64,000 nt of DNA from Absidia repens (GCA_002105175.1 MCGE01000015.1:248001-312000), one strand, 5' to 3'; positions 1 through 11,593 are shown, numbered from the stretch's first letter. Notes: generated from the letters alone by a model not told the origin. Numbers and translations: made by a program.

Positions 1-724
1 GAGTCCGTGGCTTTGATTGAAAAAGAATGTCAAGTAAAAGCGACAAGCTGGGGGTGTGACGTGACCAACGATGAAGAAGTCTCAATGTTATTTGATCAAA
101 TTGTACAACATCATGGTGGCATTGATATTTTGGTAACGGCTGCTGGAATCAATCAAGTGTGTCCTGCTATTGACTATACCGCTGCTAGTTTCAGAAAAAT
201 TTTTGATGTCAATGTCAGCGGGACCTTCTTCTGTGTTCAGCAAGCTGCGAAGTATGTCTTTTTTTTTTTTTTTTTTTTTTTTCAAGGATCTCACGAATGA
301 ACTGACTTTTTTTTTTTTTAATATTAGGCATATGATGAAATTGGGAACTGGTGGCTCCATTATTACTGTGGCGTCCATGTCTGCTCATATCACCAATACA
401 CCCCAAACCCATGCACCTTACAATGCTACCAAAGCAGCCGTCTTACAATTGACCAAGTCATTAGCGTGTGAATGGGCAGCCCACAATATTCGTGTCACTG
501 CCATTTCTCCGGGTTATTTTGACACAGCCATGAATCGACAAGTCCTTGCTCAACAAGGTGAAGAAGGCTCCAAGATGCGTGCTTACTGGGAACAACACAC
601 GCCAATGGGTCGAATGGGTACTCCTCACGAACTGAAAGGCGTAGTGGTTTTCTTGGCTTCTGATGCGTCTACCTTTGTAACTGGCACTGAAATTGTCGTG
701 GATGGTGGCTACACTGCTTGGTGA
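1..724 (+). CDS. Short-chain dehydrogenase/reductase (SDR), 5'-truncated by window edge
   Basis: NAD(P)H-dependent oxidoreductase of the classical SDR family. Exons 1-251 (open at the window start) and 328-724; the 76-nt GT-AG intron has two long T runs. Seen: a TAAGIN segment (NAAG-type motif), the catalytic YNATK (YxxxK), a serine about a dozen residues before it, and the C-terminal VTGTEIVVDGGYTAW typical of the sorbose reductase/arabinitol dehydrogenase-like branch. The N-terminal Rossmann glycine motif lies outside the window. The substrate cannot be read from sequence; sugar or polyol reduction is an inference from the C-terminal signature. It lies about 290 bp upstream of the GGPP synthase start on the same strand, with no sign of a functional link. 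Confidence 0.9.
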
Positions 725-1015
725 TCATTTTATTATTTTATTCTTACACATTTCATTCCATACCGTACCATAGTTTATTGTTTTTATTTATTTTATTACA
801 TATTGTAGCTTCATTTTGATCATTCTTGTTATTATAATTTATTTATTTCTCTCATCAATCAACCAATCAATAAAATCTGTGTCTTTATCTGGTTTTTTTT
901 TTTTTGCATTATCCTTTTGGCAAATAACGCGGTGTTTGAAATCCGACATACAGATATACCGGATTTTTTTCCCAGACTTTATTTCTTTCTTCTCTAATAT
1001 ATATCCACAAACATA

Positions 1016-1817
1016 ATGGCCTCCACACCTTCAACAAAACAATCGTTAGATGATGCAAGTACAATCATTATATTAAAAAACTAAACGTGCACATGTGACT
1101 TATCAATCATCATTTATGTAGATCCTACTTGAACCATACCATTACTTATTGACTCATCCTGGCAAAGATATTAGGTCAAAGTTGATCAAAGCGTTTGGGC
1201 TCTGGCTCAAGGTACCCAGTGACGCTCTGCAGATTATTACCAAAGTCATTGAAATGCTCCACAATGCTAGTCTAATGTAAGCTTGCGGGGGTGCTTATTT
1301 TTTACCAGGTAGTTTTCGCGATCTGACCTTTTTCATTATTAGGATTGATGATGTCCAGGATGGCTCCGACTTACGACGATCGGTCCCAGTAGCGCATCAT
1401 ATTTATGGGGTACCTCAGACCATCAATTGCGCCAACTATGTTTACTTTTTGGCTCTGCAGCATATACTCCAATTAAACAATCCTCTTATGGTTACCATCT
1501 ACACTGAAGAACTGGTCAATCTACATCAAGGACAGGGCATTGAATTGTTCTGGCGGGATTCTTTGACGTGCCCTACAGAAGAAGAATATATCGAAATGGT
1601 TAACAATAGTAAGTTTGAATACATACATGCTGGAGTTCGATGGAAATCAATTAACTGGAACTTTATTGTAATAGAAACAAGTGGACTTTTGCGACTAGCA
1701 GTAAGATTGATGCAAGCTGCTTGTGACAATACAGTGTAAGGGAACCAACCATGACGAATAAAATAGACAAATCACCCACTATTTAGTTTATTGTCTGATT
1801 CACCCTTTTTGATCTTC

Positions 1818-1854
<37 letters not shown>

Positions 1855-2299
1855 TATACTCCCTTGGTGAATTTGATTGGTATATACTATCAAGTTCGTG
1901 ATGATTACATGAATCTCCAATCTGACAAGGTAAACCGTCTGACACACATCCTGTTACACTTAAACAAAATCGCTGATACTTACTTTTTATTCATAGTATT
2001 CTGAAAACAAGGGTTTTTGTGAAGATTTGACCGAGGGTAAAATGTCCTTCCCTATCATCCATGCCATCCGGGCCGATACCAGCAACCGACAACTGATTAA
2101 TATTATTGGACAAAAGACAACCGCAGTAGAAGTGAAAAAATTCGCTCTGGAAATCATCGAACGCACGGGTAGTTTTGACTATGTACGCGGATTTATGAAA
2201 CAAAAGGAAATGGAGGCTCGTGATGAAATCGGAAGACTCGGTGGTAATTACTTATTGGAAAAACTGTTGGATGCTCTTAGTGTCAAAGTGGAACAATAG
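1016..2299 (+). CDS. BTS1: Geranylgeranyl diphosphate synthase (type III, fungal)
   Basis: Condenses IPP with allylic diphosphates to make GGPP for protein prenylation and carotenoid-type terpenoids; the Mucorales counterpart is called carG. Exons 1016-1054, 1122-1276, 1343-1608, 1675-1735, 1851-1929, 1997-2299 (300 aa). The first Asp-rich motif DDVQD is at about residues 67-71, followed by LRRS and [19 protein letters not shown]. The second motif, RDDYMNL, is near residue 190, the form seen in fungal type III enzymes. Length matches fungal GGPP synthases. Intron 1 only keeps frame as a GC-AG intron (donor GCAAGT at 1055). Intron 4 ends in a (TA)n tract. An AATAAA lies at 2426. FPP synthase is unlikely because the residues around the first motif are of GGPPS type. 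Confidence 0.95.
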
Positions 2300-4567
2300 C
2301 TAGGATGGACGGCGTTACCGGATTTGTAGTTTTTTTGTTTAGTTTAGTTTGTATTTTGTGTACTCTTTTTTCTCTGTAGTTTATACGTAGCTTGTAATTT
2401 TTTTTTTTTACGTAATACACACATCAATAAAAAAAGACCCTTTTTTTTCATATTTTCTCTTGATTATCTTTGATTCCGAATGTGTTTGTACGTATATTGG
2501 GTGATTTATCAAATTTTTAAGGAAGAACATTGGCTTCAGTGCAAGCGGGAGGCAAGGGCGCACTCAGGGAGGTTGGGGTTCGGGATGGGAAAAGGATCAG
2601 AGGTTCAGAAACTGATGTGGCTTTAACATTATAGAAGGTGAAAATGAAAAATGATAAAATCAACGGGCGAAAATGGTGACAAATACCAGGAGTTGCATGC
2701 AAAATAAGTGCCGGCGAGATACAATCATAACATAAAAAAGAGGAGGGGCTATGAACTAATATCAATTTCCACGATGGACAACATGGGTTGATCGATATGA
2801 ATGGTAGAATAGGAATAGGCTTATCTTTTATTTTAAAGTAACCTACATCTTTCGGCCAGAGTCTGGGATTTTAGCGAGAAAAGTGATCGTAGTGGCTAAG
2901 GTTAGAAAGTAAGGAAAATTTTATTGCGGCGGCTACATTCATGCCTTGTTCTACGTTCATTAATATGATAGGTAGGGAAGTAGTATGCTCACAAAGATCC
3001 ACGACAAGACTTTGATCACTATCAGATGGGTCAAAGAATGACTAATATAAAGACATATTTTATTGAAACATAGTTAATGGTCTCGACTAAACTAACGGCG
3101 TGCGGTTCATTATAACCAAGTATCTAATTGAAGTGGCATGAGGAAGGCAACTAAGAAATCTGAATAACGGTCTATAGTAATTGAAAGGGACAATTGCAAA
3201 AATGGAGCTAATATACCGTACTGTCCATTGCATAAGAAAGACTAAAGGTATACCTTGGATAGTTTTTATTGACGAACAACAACAACGATCTCCATTAATC
3301 AGAAGAGGATGTTGCTAGACAGAAAGGAATGTATTGCACAAGGCAGGAAAGAGACTAATGGGTAATTTTTCATTGAAACATGTAAAAAGAAACATATTTT
3401 ATTCAAATATAGATGCAAACTATGGATAAACTATCACTAAACCAAGCTAATGGTGGCTCTAAAAGGTCAATTAATGGTGGCCACAAATCCTGAATCCAAA
3501 ATGAAAGGGTTTCCCCACGCATCTTGTAATCCCTGATCTGAAAACCCTTCTGAACTAGTCCTGACACTAATCTAAGATCATGAAGACTTTAAATAGGTAC
3601 GATGAAGAAGAAAAAAGAAGGATGAAAAAGAAAAAGAAAAAGAATGTGCCAAAAAAAAGAGGGAGGTAATAAATAAAATCCACGTGTGCGGCGTTTAAAT
3701 TATATTTTAAGGCGATTATCCCAAACAGCGTCAACCTGGCGATCTCTCCTTTTATAACAACTACTTCAGTACCATTCGAGAATGGAACGATAATTTTTAT
3801 TTTTTTTTTAAGCAGTAACATTTAAATCCCATAATTTTTTTTTTGATTTTGGGTGAGTCAAGTGGACCGGAAGTAGCCGAAACGCCCGTATTAATTATTT
3901 GAATACCCATTTTTACTTCCCGCTAACTTTGTAGGCGACAATGAGTGCTGTAGTAAAAGGAGACAATTACTTATCAGCTGATTCCAAAGTTGGCAATATG
4001 AATGGGCATTTTCATTACTACATTGTATGAACATTGTCGATCGCTGTTTTCATGTTACTTCAATAGGTTAATGGCTATATAATATGTACAAAAACATGAA
4101 TCAGTGATAAGATCAAGGATCTGCTTTTCTATTTGCTTGGTTGCAGAGATATAATATGTTATTTTACTGACTTTATCAAGTATATAATACGGCACATATC
4201 ACCTACATCATCAATCTGCACAACTACACTATGCGCCCTCCCACTTACAAGGTCGTGTGATCTCGACAAACAACGATGATCAACTATTTCTTTTTGGTCT
4301 TCCACCAGTAATGTCAAATGATGTGACACAGCTACAACCAGCATTTTTCTCTTAAACTTTAAATGCAAAATACCATCCGCCTACTCTCTATCTTTAGATT
4401 ATCTTTTTTGCCTGATTATTTGTTTTCCCCATCTCACACTCTTTTCTTTTTTTCTCACACACACATTCCTCCATTCTCATATTTTGCTAAAAAAAAAAAA
4501 AAAAAAAAAAAAAAAACTGGCTTTTTTTATTATTTTATTTTTTCATTTTTCTGCTGCCTTTTATCAA
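2300..4567. other. Intergenic region with repeat copy
   Basis: No credible gene. It holds the GGPPS 3' end (AATAAA at 2426), then family-A repeat copy 1 (about 2880-3720). From 4400 it is a T-rich leader with a 24-nt A run just before the CBM48 gene. Small ORFs here have no recognisable domain. Confidence 0.6.
2880..3720 (+). repeat. Dispersed repeat family A, copy 1
   Basis: Non-coding element shared with copies near 7.5, 22.8, 28.4, 41.5-42.2 (inverted), 54.8 and 57.3 kb. Recognisable blocks: several spaced TTTTATTGAAACA-like modules (3058, 3264, 3367), GAGACTAATGGG (3352), ATCCAAAATGAAAGGGTTTC (3494), GCATCTTGTAATCCCTG (3520), an A/G-rich tract, then a right-end block CCACGTGTGCGGCGTTTAAA (3682). 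Boundaries are approximate. No ORF and no clear terminal inverted repeat. Confidence 0.7.
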
Positions 4568-5497
4568 ATGACGGAAAAAACAAAAACGGGAGGTATCAAA
4601 TCATGGATGAATATATTTAAAGGAAGTAAAAAACGAATGGGCAACACTAATAATGTTGGAGTGACAAAAGCACGGTCCACCAGTTCGTTATCAGAGAAAA
4701 ATACAGCAGGAAGTGTGCCCACATCCATGACCCGTTCATCGACTACTACAACGCAATCATCTGTAGCCAATAAAACAATTGACCATGATGATGACGATCG
4801 TCAGAGTCAGCCAACCAAGAACAACTATAACAATCACGCCACCACTACTACGATTGTCGATAACAATCCGCCTAAGGATAATCATGAATACTCAGTAAAG
4901 ACTTCAGCGTGTTCCAATAGTTATACCAATAATGCCACACCGGACGCTAGTGTTGAAGTAAAAGGGGATGTTAATACTACTGCCGAGGTAATGCTATCCT
5001 AACTTTTTGTGACACTATTGTACACTCCGCCTCACCTTTCTTTTTTTTTTTTTTTTTTTTTTTTTTTGGCAGATATTTTGGGAATACGGTGGTCAAGAAG
5101 TATTTGTGACAGGTACATTTGATCAATGGAACAGTAAGTCTATTATAAAACAAAATAAAAATGCCGATCACTCTGATTTACATCTAAGGACCTGTTTTTA
5201 TAGAATCATTGAGAATGAAGAAACAACCCGATGGCAGGTTCGTGGCTAATTTACAGTCAAATGATAAAACCATATTGTATAAATTTGTCGTGGATGGGGT
5301 CTGGAATCATGATGGAAATCAGCCTATTGAGAAAGACAAAGGTATATTAACAAGAGGGACGGGTGGTTGAGGGAAAAAAAAAAAAAAGGAGCGGCGAATG
5401 GTGGTAAAGAAGGCATGGTTTTTTAACAAAAGTAAGTTGCATTTTTTGGCTATTATATGTAGATGGCAACATCAACAATGTACTACAAATCCAATAA
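4568..5497 (+). CDS. CBM48 / AMPK-beta glycogen-binding-domain protein (Mdg1/Crp1-like)
   Basis: Exons 4568-4987, 5073-5133, 5204-5341, 5463-5497 give 217 aa. The first 140 residues are low-complexity, rich in Ser, Thr, Asn and Asp. The last 75 form an E-set/CBM48 fold: IFWEYGGQEVFVTGTFDQWN, a KFVVDGVWNHDG strand pair, and the closing NVLQIQ. This is the arrangement of fungal Mdg1/Crp1-type proteins and of the AMPK-beta carbohydrate-binding module, but the AMPK-beta C-terminal interaction domain is absent. A likely role is carbohydrate or structure-specific binding; no enzyme activity is expected. Start chosen at MTEKTK; an in-frame upstream ATG at 4484 would add a poly-Lys plus hydrophobic stretch encoded by the leader homopolymer and is unlikely. 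A 27-nt T run forms the intron 1 polypyrimidine tract. Confidence 0.85.
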
Positions 5498-5832
5498 ACG
5501 TTTAATTTCGTAAAATTTCACATATGGTAGTAAATAGTCAATTGTAGTATAGTTTGTTGATTAAATATTTTTTTATTGAAGATGATACAAAATAAAAATA
5601 AATAAGAAGTAAATAGGGTAACTAGTGTATAAAAATGGGGAAGAACGGAAAGAGAAGACAGTGATAGGTTGAAAAAAAAACTGTACCAGCAGTCATAAGA
5701 TAATATAGGGAATAGTATGATGGTGTTGACAAGTGTATGCGCATGAGTGTGTATATGTATATGTATAAGTAGTTATGGGTATGCGTGAAGGGTAAAATTA
5801 AAAAAAAAAAAAGAATAAGGGAATACTAACAA
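5498..5832. other. Intergenic spacer between convergent genes
   Basis: AT-rich 3'-UTR sequence shared by two convergent genes, with a GTGTATATGTATATG simple repeat near 5750. No gene is seen. Confidence 0.5.
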
Positions 5833-6540
5833 CTAACTGATGTGAGCAGCATAAAGAGCGGCGACCACAATAATGACAATGACAAGGATGATACTAAAGC
5901 CAATAGAGAAATACCTATTCAATTGTTGCCAACGCGCGGCCATCTTGCCCCCTTGTTCCGGTCGCCTTGGCCAAAAGGCACCCAGCCACCAAAGAGGAGG
6001 GAATATAAACCCAAACATAAACAGTACCGCACCCATTGATGACACACCATCACTGTGATCCCATACCCACCAAGGCCGTTCCATTAGCTGATCACTGTCC
6101 GCCCATGAAGAACCACTTTTGCCGTGAAATCGATCCAAGTCCGTTTTCAGTGCTGCCCATAACGTGTTTGGCTCATCACCCATCAGTTGTATTTCCTTAT
6201 CCATTGATCCGCCTGTATTGTTGTTGTCTTTGGAGTTGGGTTCCTTATCAGCAAGGTGGGCCTTTAGGACGTGTGCATCTTGTTGGAAATGGCGATCGAT
6301 ATAGTTGTGAAAAGTCAAGTCCGATTCTTGCGGTGATCGCGAAGTTTGAAAAGCTACCGCATTGCTAGATAAAGGTGAGACAAGTGGAGGAGGTGGTTGT
6401 GTTAATCCATCGGTCATGGGAGACGAGCTTCTCTTGCTAATGAGTTCCGTACGGGAGTCGCGATTGGAGTGTTGTTGTGAGAGTGGTGACGCTGATCGAA
6501 GAAGATTTTCTGTCAGTTGATATGCATTTTGTTGTTCCAT
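5833..6540 (-). CDS. Uncharacterised fungal membrane protein with two C-terminal TM segments
   Basis: Single exon, 235 aa from MEQQNAYQ; the open frame continues upstream without an ATG. Residues 1-165 are hydrophilic and Ser/Pro/Gln-rich. Near residues 155-168 there is a WADSDQLMERPWWVWD segment. TM1 at about 169-190 contains GFIFPPLWWLGAFWP; a basic loop KMAARWQQLNRYFS follows, then TM2 at about 212-232 (SIILVIVIIVVAALY). The FPPLWWLGAFWP block followed by W..LN looks like a conserved core, so the protein is probably real, but I cannot assign a function. There is no signal peptide, so it is likely tail-anchored. It is convergent with the CBM48 gene. Confidence 0.75.
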   Translation of the reverse strand: MEQQNAYQLTENLLRSASPLSQQHSNRDSRTELISKRSSSPMTDGLTQPPPPLVSPLSSNAVAFQTSRSPQESDLTFHNYIDRHFQQDAHVLKAHLADKEPNSKDNNNTGGSMDKEIQLMGDEPNTLWAALKTDLDRFHGKSGSSWADSDQLMERPWWVWDHSDGVSSMGAVLFMFGFIFPPLWWLGAFWPRRPEQGGKMAARWQQLNRYFSIGFSIILVIVIIVVAALYAAHIS

Positions 6541-8181
6541 GGTGTTGCAAATAGCATGTAATAATAGTCTACTTGTACACTGTAAATAAGGGAGTGAGCC
6601 ACCTATATTTTTTTTTCTATACGAAATAAAAGAAAGAGGAGAAACAAAAAAGGATTTTCTTTTCAAAAAGTCAAAAAATTAAAATAAAGTGTCAAAGGTG
6701 ACACAAGACGACACTTACGAAAACGCTTAAATTGCCCATCTCCTTCAACTATATTGCGAATTTCATCATTTAAACAGTAGTAGCCTGATCATACCAGTGT
6801 ATAAAAAAATACAAATATAATATCTAGAGTTTTGGGTTAAGGACCCAAGTGATTGCTCTCTTGATCTTTTCTTCGAGATACTTAATTGTAAGACTATAAA
6901 GGTATAATATAAATCTTATCGGATCTACCCTTCCTCCTTTTATTTAATTAACTCAAAATTGTATTTGAAAAGAGACCAAATATTGCCTCCCAATTTTCCA
7001 TTGACTTGGAAAAAAAAAGGGGGAAACTGGGGGGGGGAGGTTATTGATCTAGGTTTTGAATCAAGGGGGAGGCGGAGGCTCTTGAAGTGTGATTTACGAT
7101 GAAATTAAACATCCCCGCCATTTTGAATAACAAGTAGGTGATCTTTTGGGACTTCATTGACTTCGGTTTGGGTTGATTTTTTTATTATTATACTATATGT
7201 AGGAAATAAAATTAAAAATAAGGATTCCATTAATATACGAACTGGATATATGCAATGTGTCCAGTCTAGCGGAGGCTACGCTGGTGGCAAGACCTGTAGT
7301 ATAGAAGAGCGGGAATACGACCATGTTTCATATCAAATGACCTAAAAGTATCAACCAATCACTATCTTTTAAGGAGTGGTCTAAGGAAGAGGTTGGGGCA
7401 AATAGTCAAGCTGAAGAACTGTGCAAAGTGCGCAATAACAGCGAATACACACACAGCACCGCCTAGATTAATTGATGTTATTGGTCAACATTAGTCAAAC
7501 GGGATTGATTGTTAGTAAAAAAAAAAAAAGAAAGAGGAATCTGTTGTGTAAAACGAGGGAGAGAGAGACTAATGGGACATATTTTATTGAAACAAGTAAA
7601 AACGCGAGAGAAAATAAATATTCACGTGGGCGGGATTTAAAATATATTTTTTGATAAGCTTCTCTGGTGTGATCCTCTAAACCTGAGCTAAAACAGACCA
7701 ACTTCAAATGCCAAAAGCCTTTTTTTATTTTATTTTAATAATATTATTACTATTGCAAACCCAATCCGAGCCCCGCAAATTTGTTTCTTTTTATCTTTAA
7801 TACCATCTTGTACGATTAAAAAGTTTATTGTCAACAAAAAAAAAATCCTTGTATATTCTTTTAAGACCCAATTTTTTCTCCGTACAACACCGAGGTAATA
7901 ATAGTACTCAATATCTGCGAGAAAAAAAAAATACCGGGAATTTTGGGTGCCAGTATCATATTTTTTATTTCTTTATGAATAAACCCTGTGTGGTATAAGT
8001 GAATAAGAAATCATATATATTCAGAGGATCGAGCATTGAACGAAGTTCCTGATCGAAGCAATGTTTGATTTTTATTTTCAATTGATACCAAAAAAAAAAA
8101 AAAATAACTACAGCCTATACAAATATCTAAATAAAACTAAATGAATACCAAGAAACTAAACTAATACATAATAAATTCCAT
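6541..8181. other. Intergenic region with short repeat copy
   Basis: AT-rich, no credible gene. It contains an internally deleted family-A copy (7485-7665) and many A/T runs. The last 130 bp are the 3' UTR side of the phospholipase D gene. Confidence 0.5.
7485..7665 (+). repeat. Dispersed repeat family A, copy 2 (internally deleted)
   Basis: Matches the 55.2-kb copy through GGGATTGATTGYTAGTAAAA, GAGAGACTAATGRGA and TTTCATTGAAACAAGTAAAA. It then jumps to the right end, AAATAAATATTCACGTGGGC at 7613, omitting the roughly 300-bp middle (the AAATGAAAGGGTTTCCCC block) present in full copies. Both ends kept with the middle lost points to an internal-deletion derivative. Confidence 0.65.
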
Positions 8182-11100
8182 TTAGGTGTATAGCTCTAGG
8201 GTTAGGGTAAGGGCGTCCGCCTTGAGATCTTCTTCTTCCAAAAAGCGGCAGGGGAATTCCACCAAATGTCCTTTGACTTGACCAAGATGAGAGCGGATTT
8301 CTTCCGTTGTCATTTTAGGGTCCCAAACATGTCCTACGTTGATCATTGATGGTTCAGGATAGAATGCCTTGTATTGTTCATAGTTTCGTACTATAATATA
8401 TGATGATGAAAAGAAAACGGGTAAGTAAGAACAGCGCTGGCATAATGTCAAGTGCATTATAATTACCAGTATCATCAGGTACACAGTGGAATACTTGTCG
8501 GAAGGATTCGGTGTTTGTTCTAGCTGTCGAGTTCCATAGTTCCAAAGTGTCATCATGGATAGGATCCATCACTAGTCGATCTTCTTCGGTCCCAGTTTCA
8601 TCCAATTGGGGAATAGGCAATGGCAACATCGCAGGATTCACTTCATCAAATTGCTGGTGTGGAAGCATACCGAGGTGTTCTTTCCAAAGCTTTCGTCGTA
8701 AAGTAGCTGCGAATCGTGACACTTCGCACTATTTGTAATAAAAAAAAAAAACGAGGTTGAAATATGAGTCCTATGACAATCACTGTGTCCGTTCATATAC
8801 TATTAGCACTTACTGGTTGGCCATTCATTTCTGATGGAATAAGATCTTGATCTTCCACAAGCATTGCAATTTCACTATCACGGTCGCCACACTGAGAACG
8901 ATCATTCAAATTTGCTGAGCCCATGATAACAAGTCGATCTATTATCAAAAAAATACAAACGGGTTAATGCATGTCTCTTTTTTTTTTTTGGTATTACCAT
9001 CAGCAATCAGGAGTTTTGCATGGACATAAAGCTCTTCACTAACGTAAGAAGACGCTTCCAGTTCATTCATATGACCATGTCGATGCGTTGTGAATCTGGT
9101 ATCCGTGAGCCAAGGTTCGCTGTGTAAATTTCCACCTTTCATAGCATGGCCAGCAATAGAGTCAGAGGCGGTGTCAAATGTGTGTTCAGCATGTTGTTCC
9201 GATGTCCCAGGAATGTGAGTACTATCCACGTCAGCTTCCATCAAAGATGATAAAGATGCAGAGTAACCAGCGGCACGCGCCATCATTTCCTCCAACTTCT
9301 TTCGGTGAATCCTGTCGTAGCTTCGTAAACTATAGAATCGAATATAGTTTTCGGGATCCACACCGGCTCGTCTTAGTTTTTCAAAGATGCTTTTGTTGCC
9401 CCGGCAAATAGATGTATATTGATAGTGCATGACGGCCCTGTTAAAAAAAAAAAAAGCGCCAGGGATGGTTACTAACACTGTTTAAATTATGCTATACTTA
9501 TCAGCTTACTTGGCATCACGAGCAGCTTTCGTAGACAAGTCAGCAGGGAATGCAGGGAGCAAAGGTATGACAACAAATATCTTGAATTTTTCATTTTCAT
9601 CATGAGCACGAATGATACGGTTGACCATGGCGGCACCAATTTGATTCTTGATGATGTAGTTGGGATCGTCTTCAGTAGTGGTGACTATCAATAATCGAAT
9701 TAGTTGAGTTAATCACAATACAATATTTGCCAGATTAACACCATTCCGCTCGCCCTCCCCCTTCAAATTTTACTTACTAAAAAACTGGTTTTCGATGTAG
9801 ACATAGTGGCGTGCTTCGGTTATAGCAGATATGTAGGCCGATTGAATGGATTGCTATTTAAATAAAGGGGAGTAAGTATCTATAATCAATGCTTGTTCAC
9901 TTTTACTTTTTCTTACCTCTAAAGGTATACCAGAACTCCAACTGGCGCTACTACGTAAGACTTGTGCACGACAGGTACCATGAACACCACGGGTACCATG
10001 GCGGAATCGAGTTGATCTTGATCGCAAAAGACCTTCGGATATGGGTGCTTTCAAAGTTTGACGATGACTGAATCCACCAAGAGGAGGCTGTAAGAACGGA
10101 ACTTTGGATTTGTCGAATGCTTTGACACTTTTGACGAAATTCCACCGATCACAAAAGTGCCGAGCCTATATACATATTTGTATATAAAAATGAAAATGTA
10201 TAAATATACGTTGTAAGATTCTATACTTTCTATCTTACCACATCCAAAACCGGTTCACCAATCTATAAAAAATGTAATATATAGTTAAGTAACGTTGCAG
10301 AATTCCATTCCCTCTTCATCAATGTATTTCTTACCATACAGAGTGACATATCATGCCAAGGCATACGAGGAATAGTGGTCTTGTCAATCAACATTCGATC
10401 CCAGTTTTTCACTACATAGAGAGCAAAAACAAATAAAAAATTAACCATGTTACCTGAGTTCCCAGTGTACTTTTTTTCTCTCTCTTCATTTACCATCTTC
10501 AAAATCCCGGACGCGAGCATCGCTATAATCTTGACCAGGAAACATTTCCAATCCAGGTTCACCACCATGAGAATCAGCCAATGGGTGAGTGTGAGTATCC
10601 CAACGTCCATAACAAAGATCAATGCCACCCAAAAACGCGATTTGATTGTCGATCACAACAAACTTTTCGTGGTGTGACCAAAAGAAGGTACCACCAACTT
10701 CATGATTAGGATGTCTTAGAACTAAAAAATAAAAAAAAATACATGTATGTGAATATGAGTGATTGTGTGCGCTTCAAGAATTTTCACATAAAGAATGCAT
10801 CAACTTACCGACAATATTTGGATGCTGTCCTTGCAATGCGTCCTTAGTGTATCGACTATCTAATGTCATCGCTTGCTTCACTTCCTAAAATATCCAAAGA
10901 AAGGTTAGACCGAAGACGATGATGAAACCATACAGACGTGCCGGCCTCCTTCTCTTACCTTGTAGACAACAACAAATATTTTTACACCTTGTTCAGCTTT
11001 GCGTTTCAGAAGAGCATCTAATCGGTATTCCGGGTATTTGGATGGAGGTCGACGAAGATACTAATTACAAACAAGAAAAAGGTAAGTGAGTATGCTTAAT

Positions 11101-11593
11101 ATAATTTGTTTTCCGAAGTTCCGTTCATTACCAGTTCCGGAGACTAAAAGCACCAAGGATCACCACAATAAGCATGGCCAAATATAAATGATAGCAATAT
11201 AAATAACAGTATCTAATATATGCATCCATTGTTTGATACCGATTTTCTTTTCAAACTTACAAGCCACCAGTCTTCGATAAACACGGATTCTTTTGCATGT
11301 TCGATAGCTTCGGAGACGGCCCTGTTAGTAAAAAAAGAAAGTGAGAAAAACACGTGAATACTGGATAATAGGATACTTTACCAGCAATAGTCGTGACCAT
11401 CTACAAAATACTTCACTTTGGCGTTATGGCGCACTGGAGCAAAGGAACCGTGACGATGACTTTTCGCAAGCATAGCTACTTCGTTTTCTTCTTCTTCAGG
11501 ACTTGCGTCCTCCAGTAGTTGGCCAGTAAGATCATGGACACCGCTGATGATCTTGTTTTTCAGGCGGTGGGTCATAGAATGTAGGCTATGCAT
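8182..11593 (-). CDS. Phospholipase D, PX/PH-less, two HKD motifs
   Basis: Hydrolyses phosphatidylcholine to phosphatidic acid. Fifteen exons (high to low): 11593-11382, 11321-11261, 11143-11132, 11060-10959, 10884-10809, 10721-10494, 10411-10335, 10262-10239, 10165-9917, 9853-9778, 9684-9510, 9437-8998, 8938-8814, 8728-8467, 8390-8182; 775 aa, all phases consistent. HKD1 is HHEKFVVID (H172, K174, D179) and continues with [22 protein letters not shown]2 is VHAKLLIAD (H570, K572, D577) and continues with [10 protein letters not shown]. Family blocks IEDWWLSPELYLRRPP and YIENQFF are present; SPEL comes from a 12-nt micro-exon. The N-terminus is only about 65 residues before the catalytic core, so the PX and PH domains of Spo14/PLD1 are absent, implying different membrane targeting. 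The start is the only in-frame ATG in the region (MHSLHS); upstream is T/A-rich leader. Confidence 0.93.
10239..10262 (-). other. 24-nt micro-exon of phospholipase D (IGEPVLDV)
   Basis: Flanked by GT and AG splice signals, phase 0 on both sides. It encodes IGEPVLDV, which joins MSLCM to [10 protein letters not shown] as expected from the PLD family. Confidence 0.8.
11132..11143 (-). other. 12-nt micro-exon of phospholipase D (SPEL)
   Basis: Reads TCTCCGGAACTG between ...GCTTTTAG and GTAATG. It inserts SPEL between DWWL and YLRRPP, recreating the conserved eukaryotic PLD block WWLSPELYLRRPP. Skipping it keeps frame and removes only these four residues. Confidence 0.8.

Noticed and set aside
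4484..4567. Upstream in-frame ATG for the CBM48 gene
   Set aside because: Would encode a poly-Lys and hydrophobic run from leader homopolymers; the next ATG (4568) starts ordinary protein sequence.
11061..11260. Single intron between PLD exons 2 and 3
   Set aside because: Keeps frame but loses the conserved SPEL residues, which are found as a 12-nt exon inside it.
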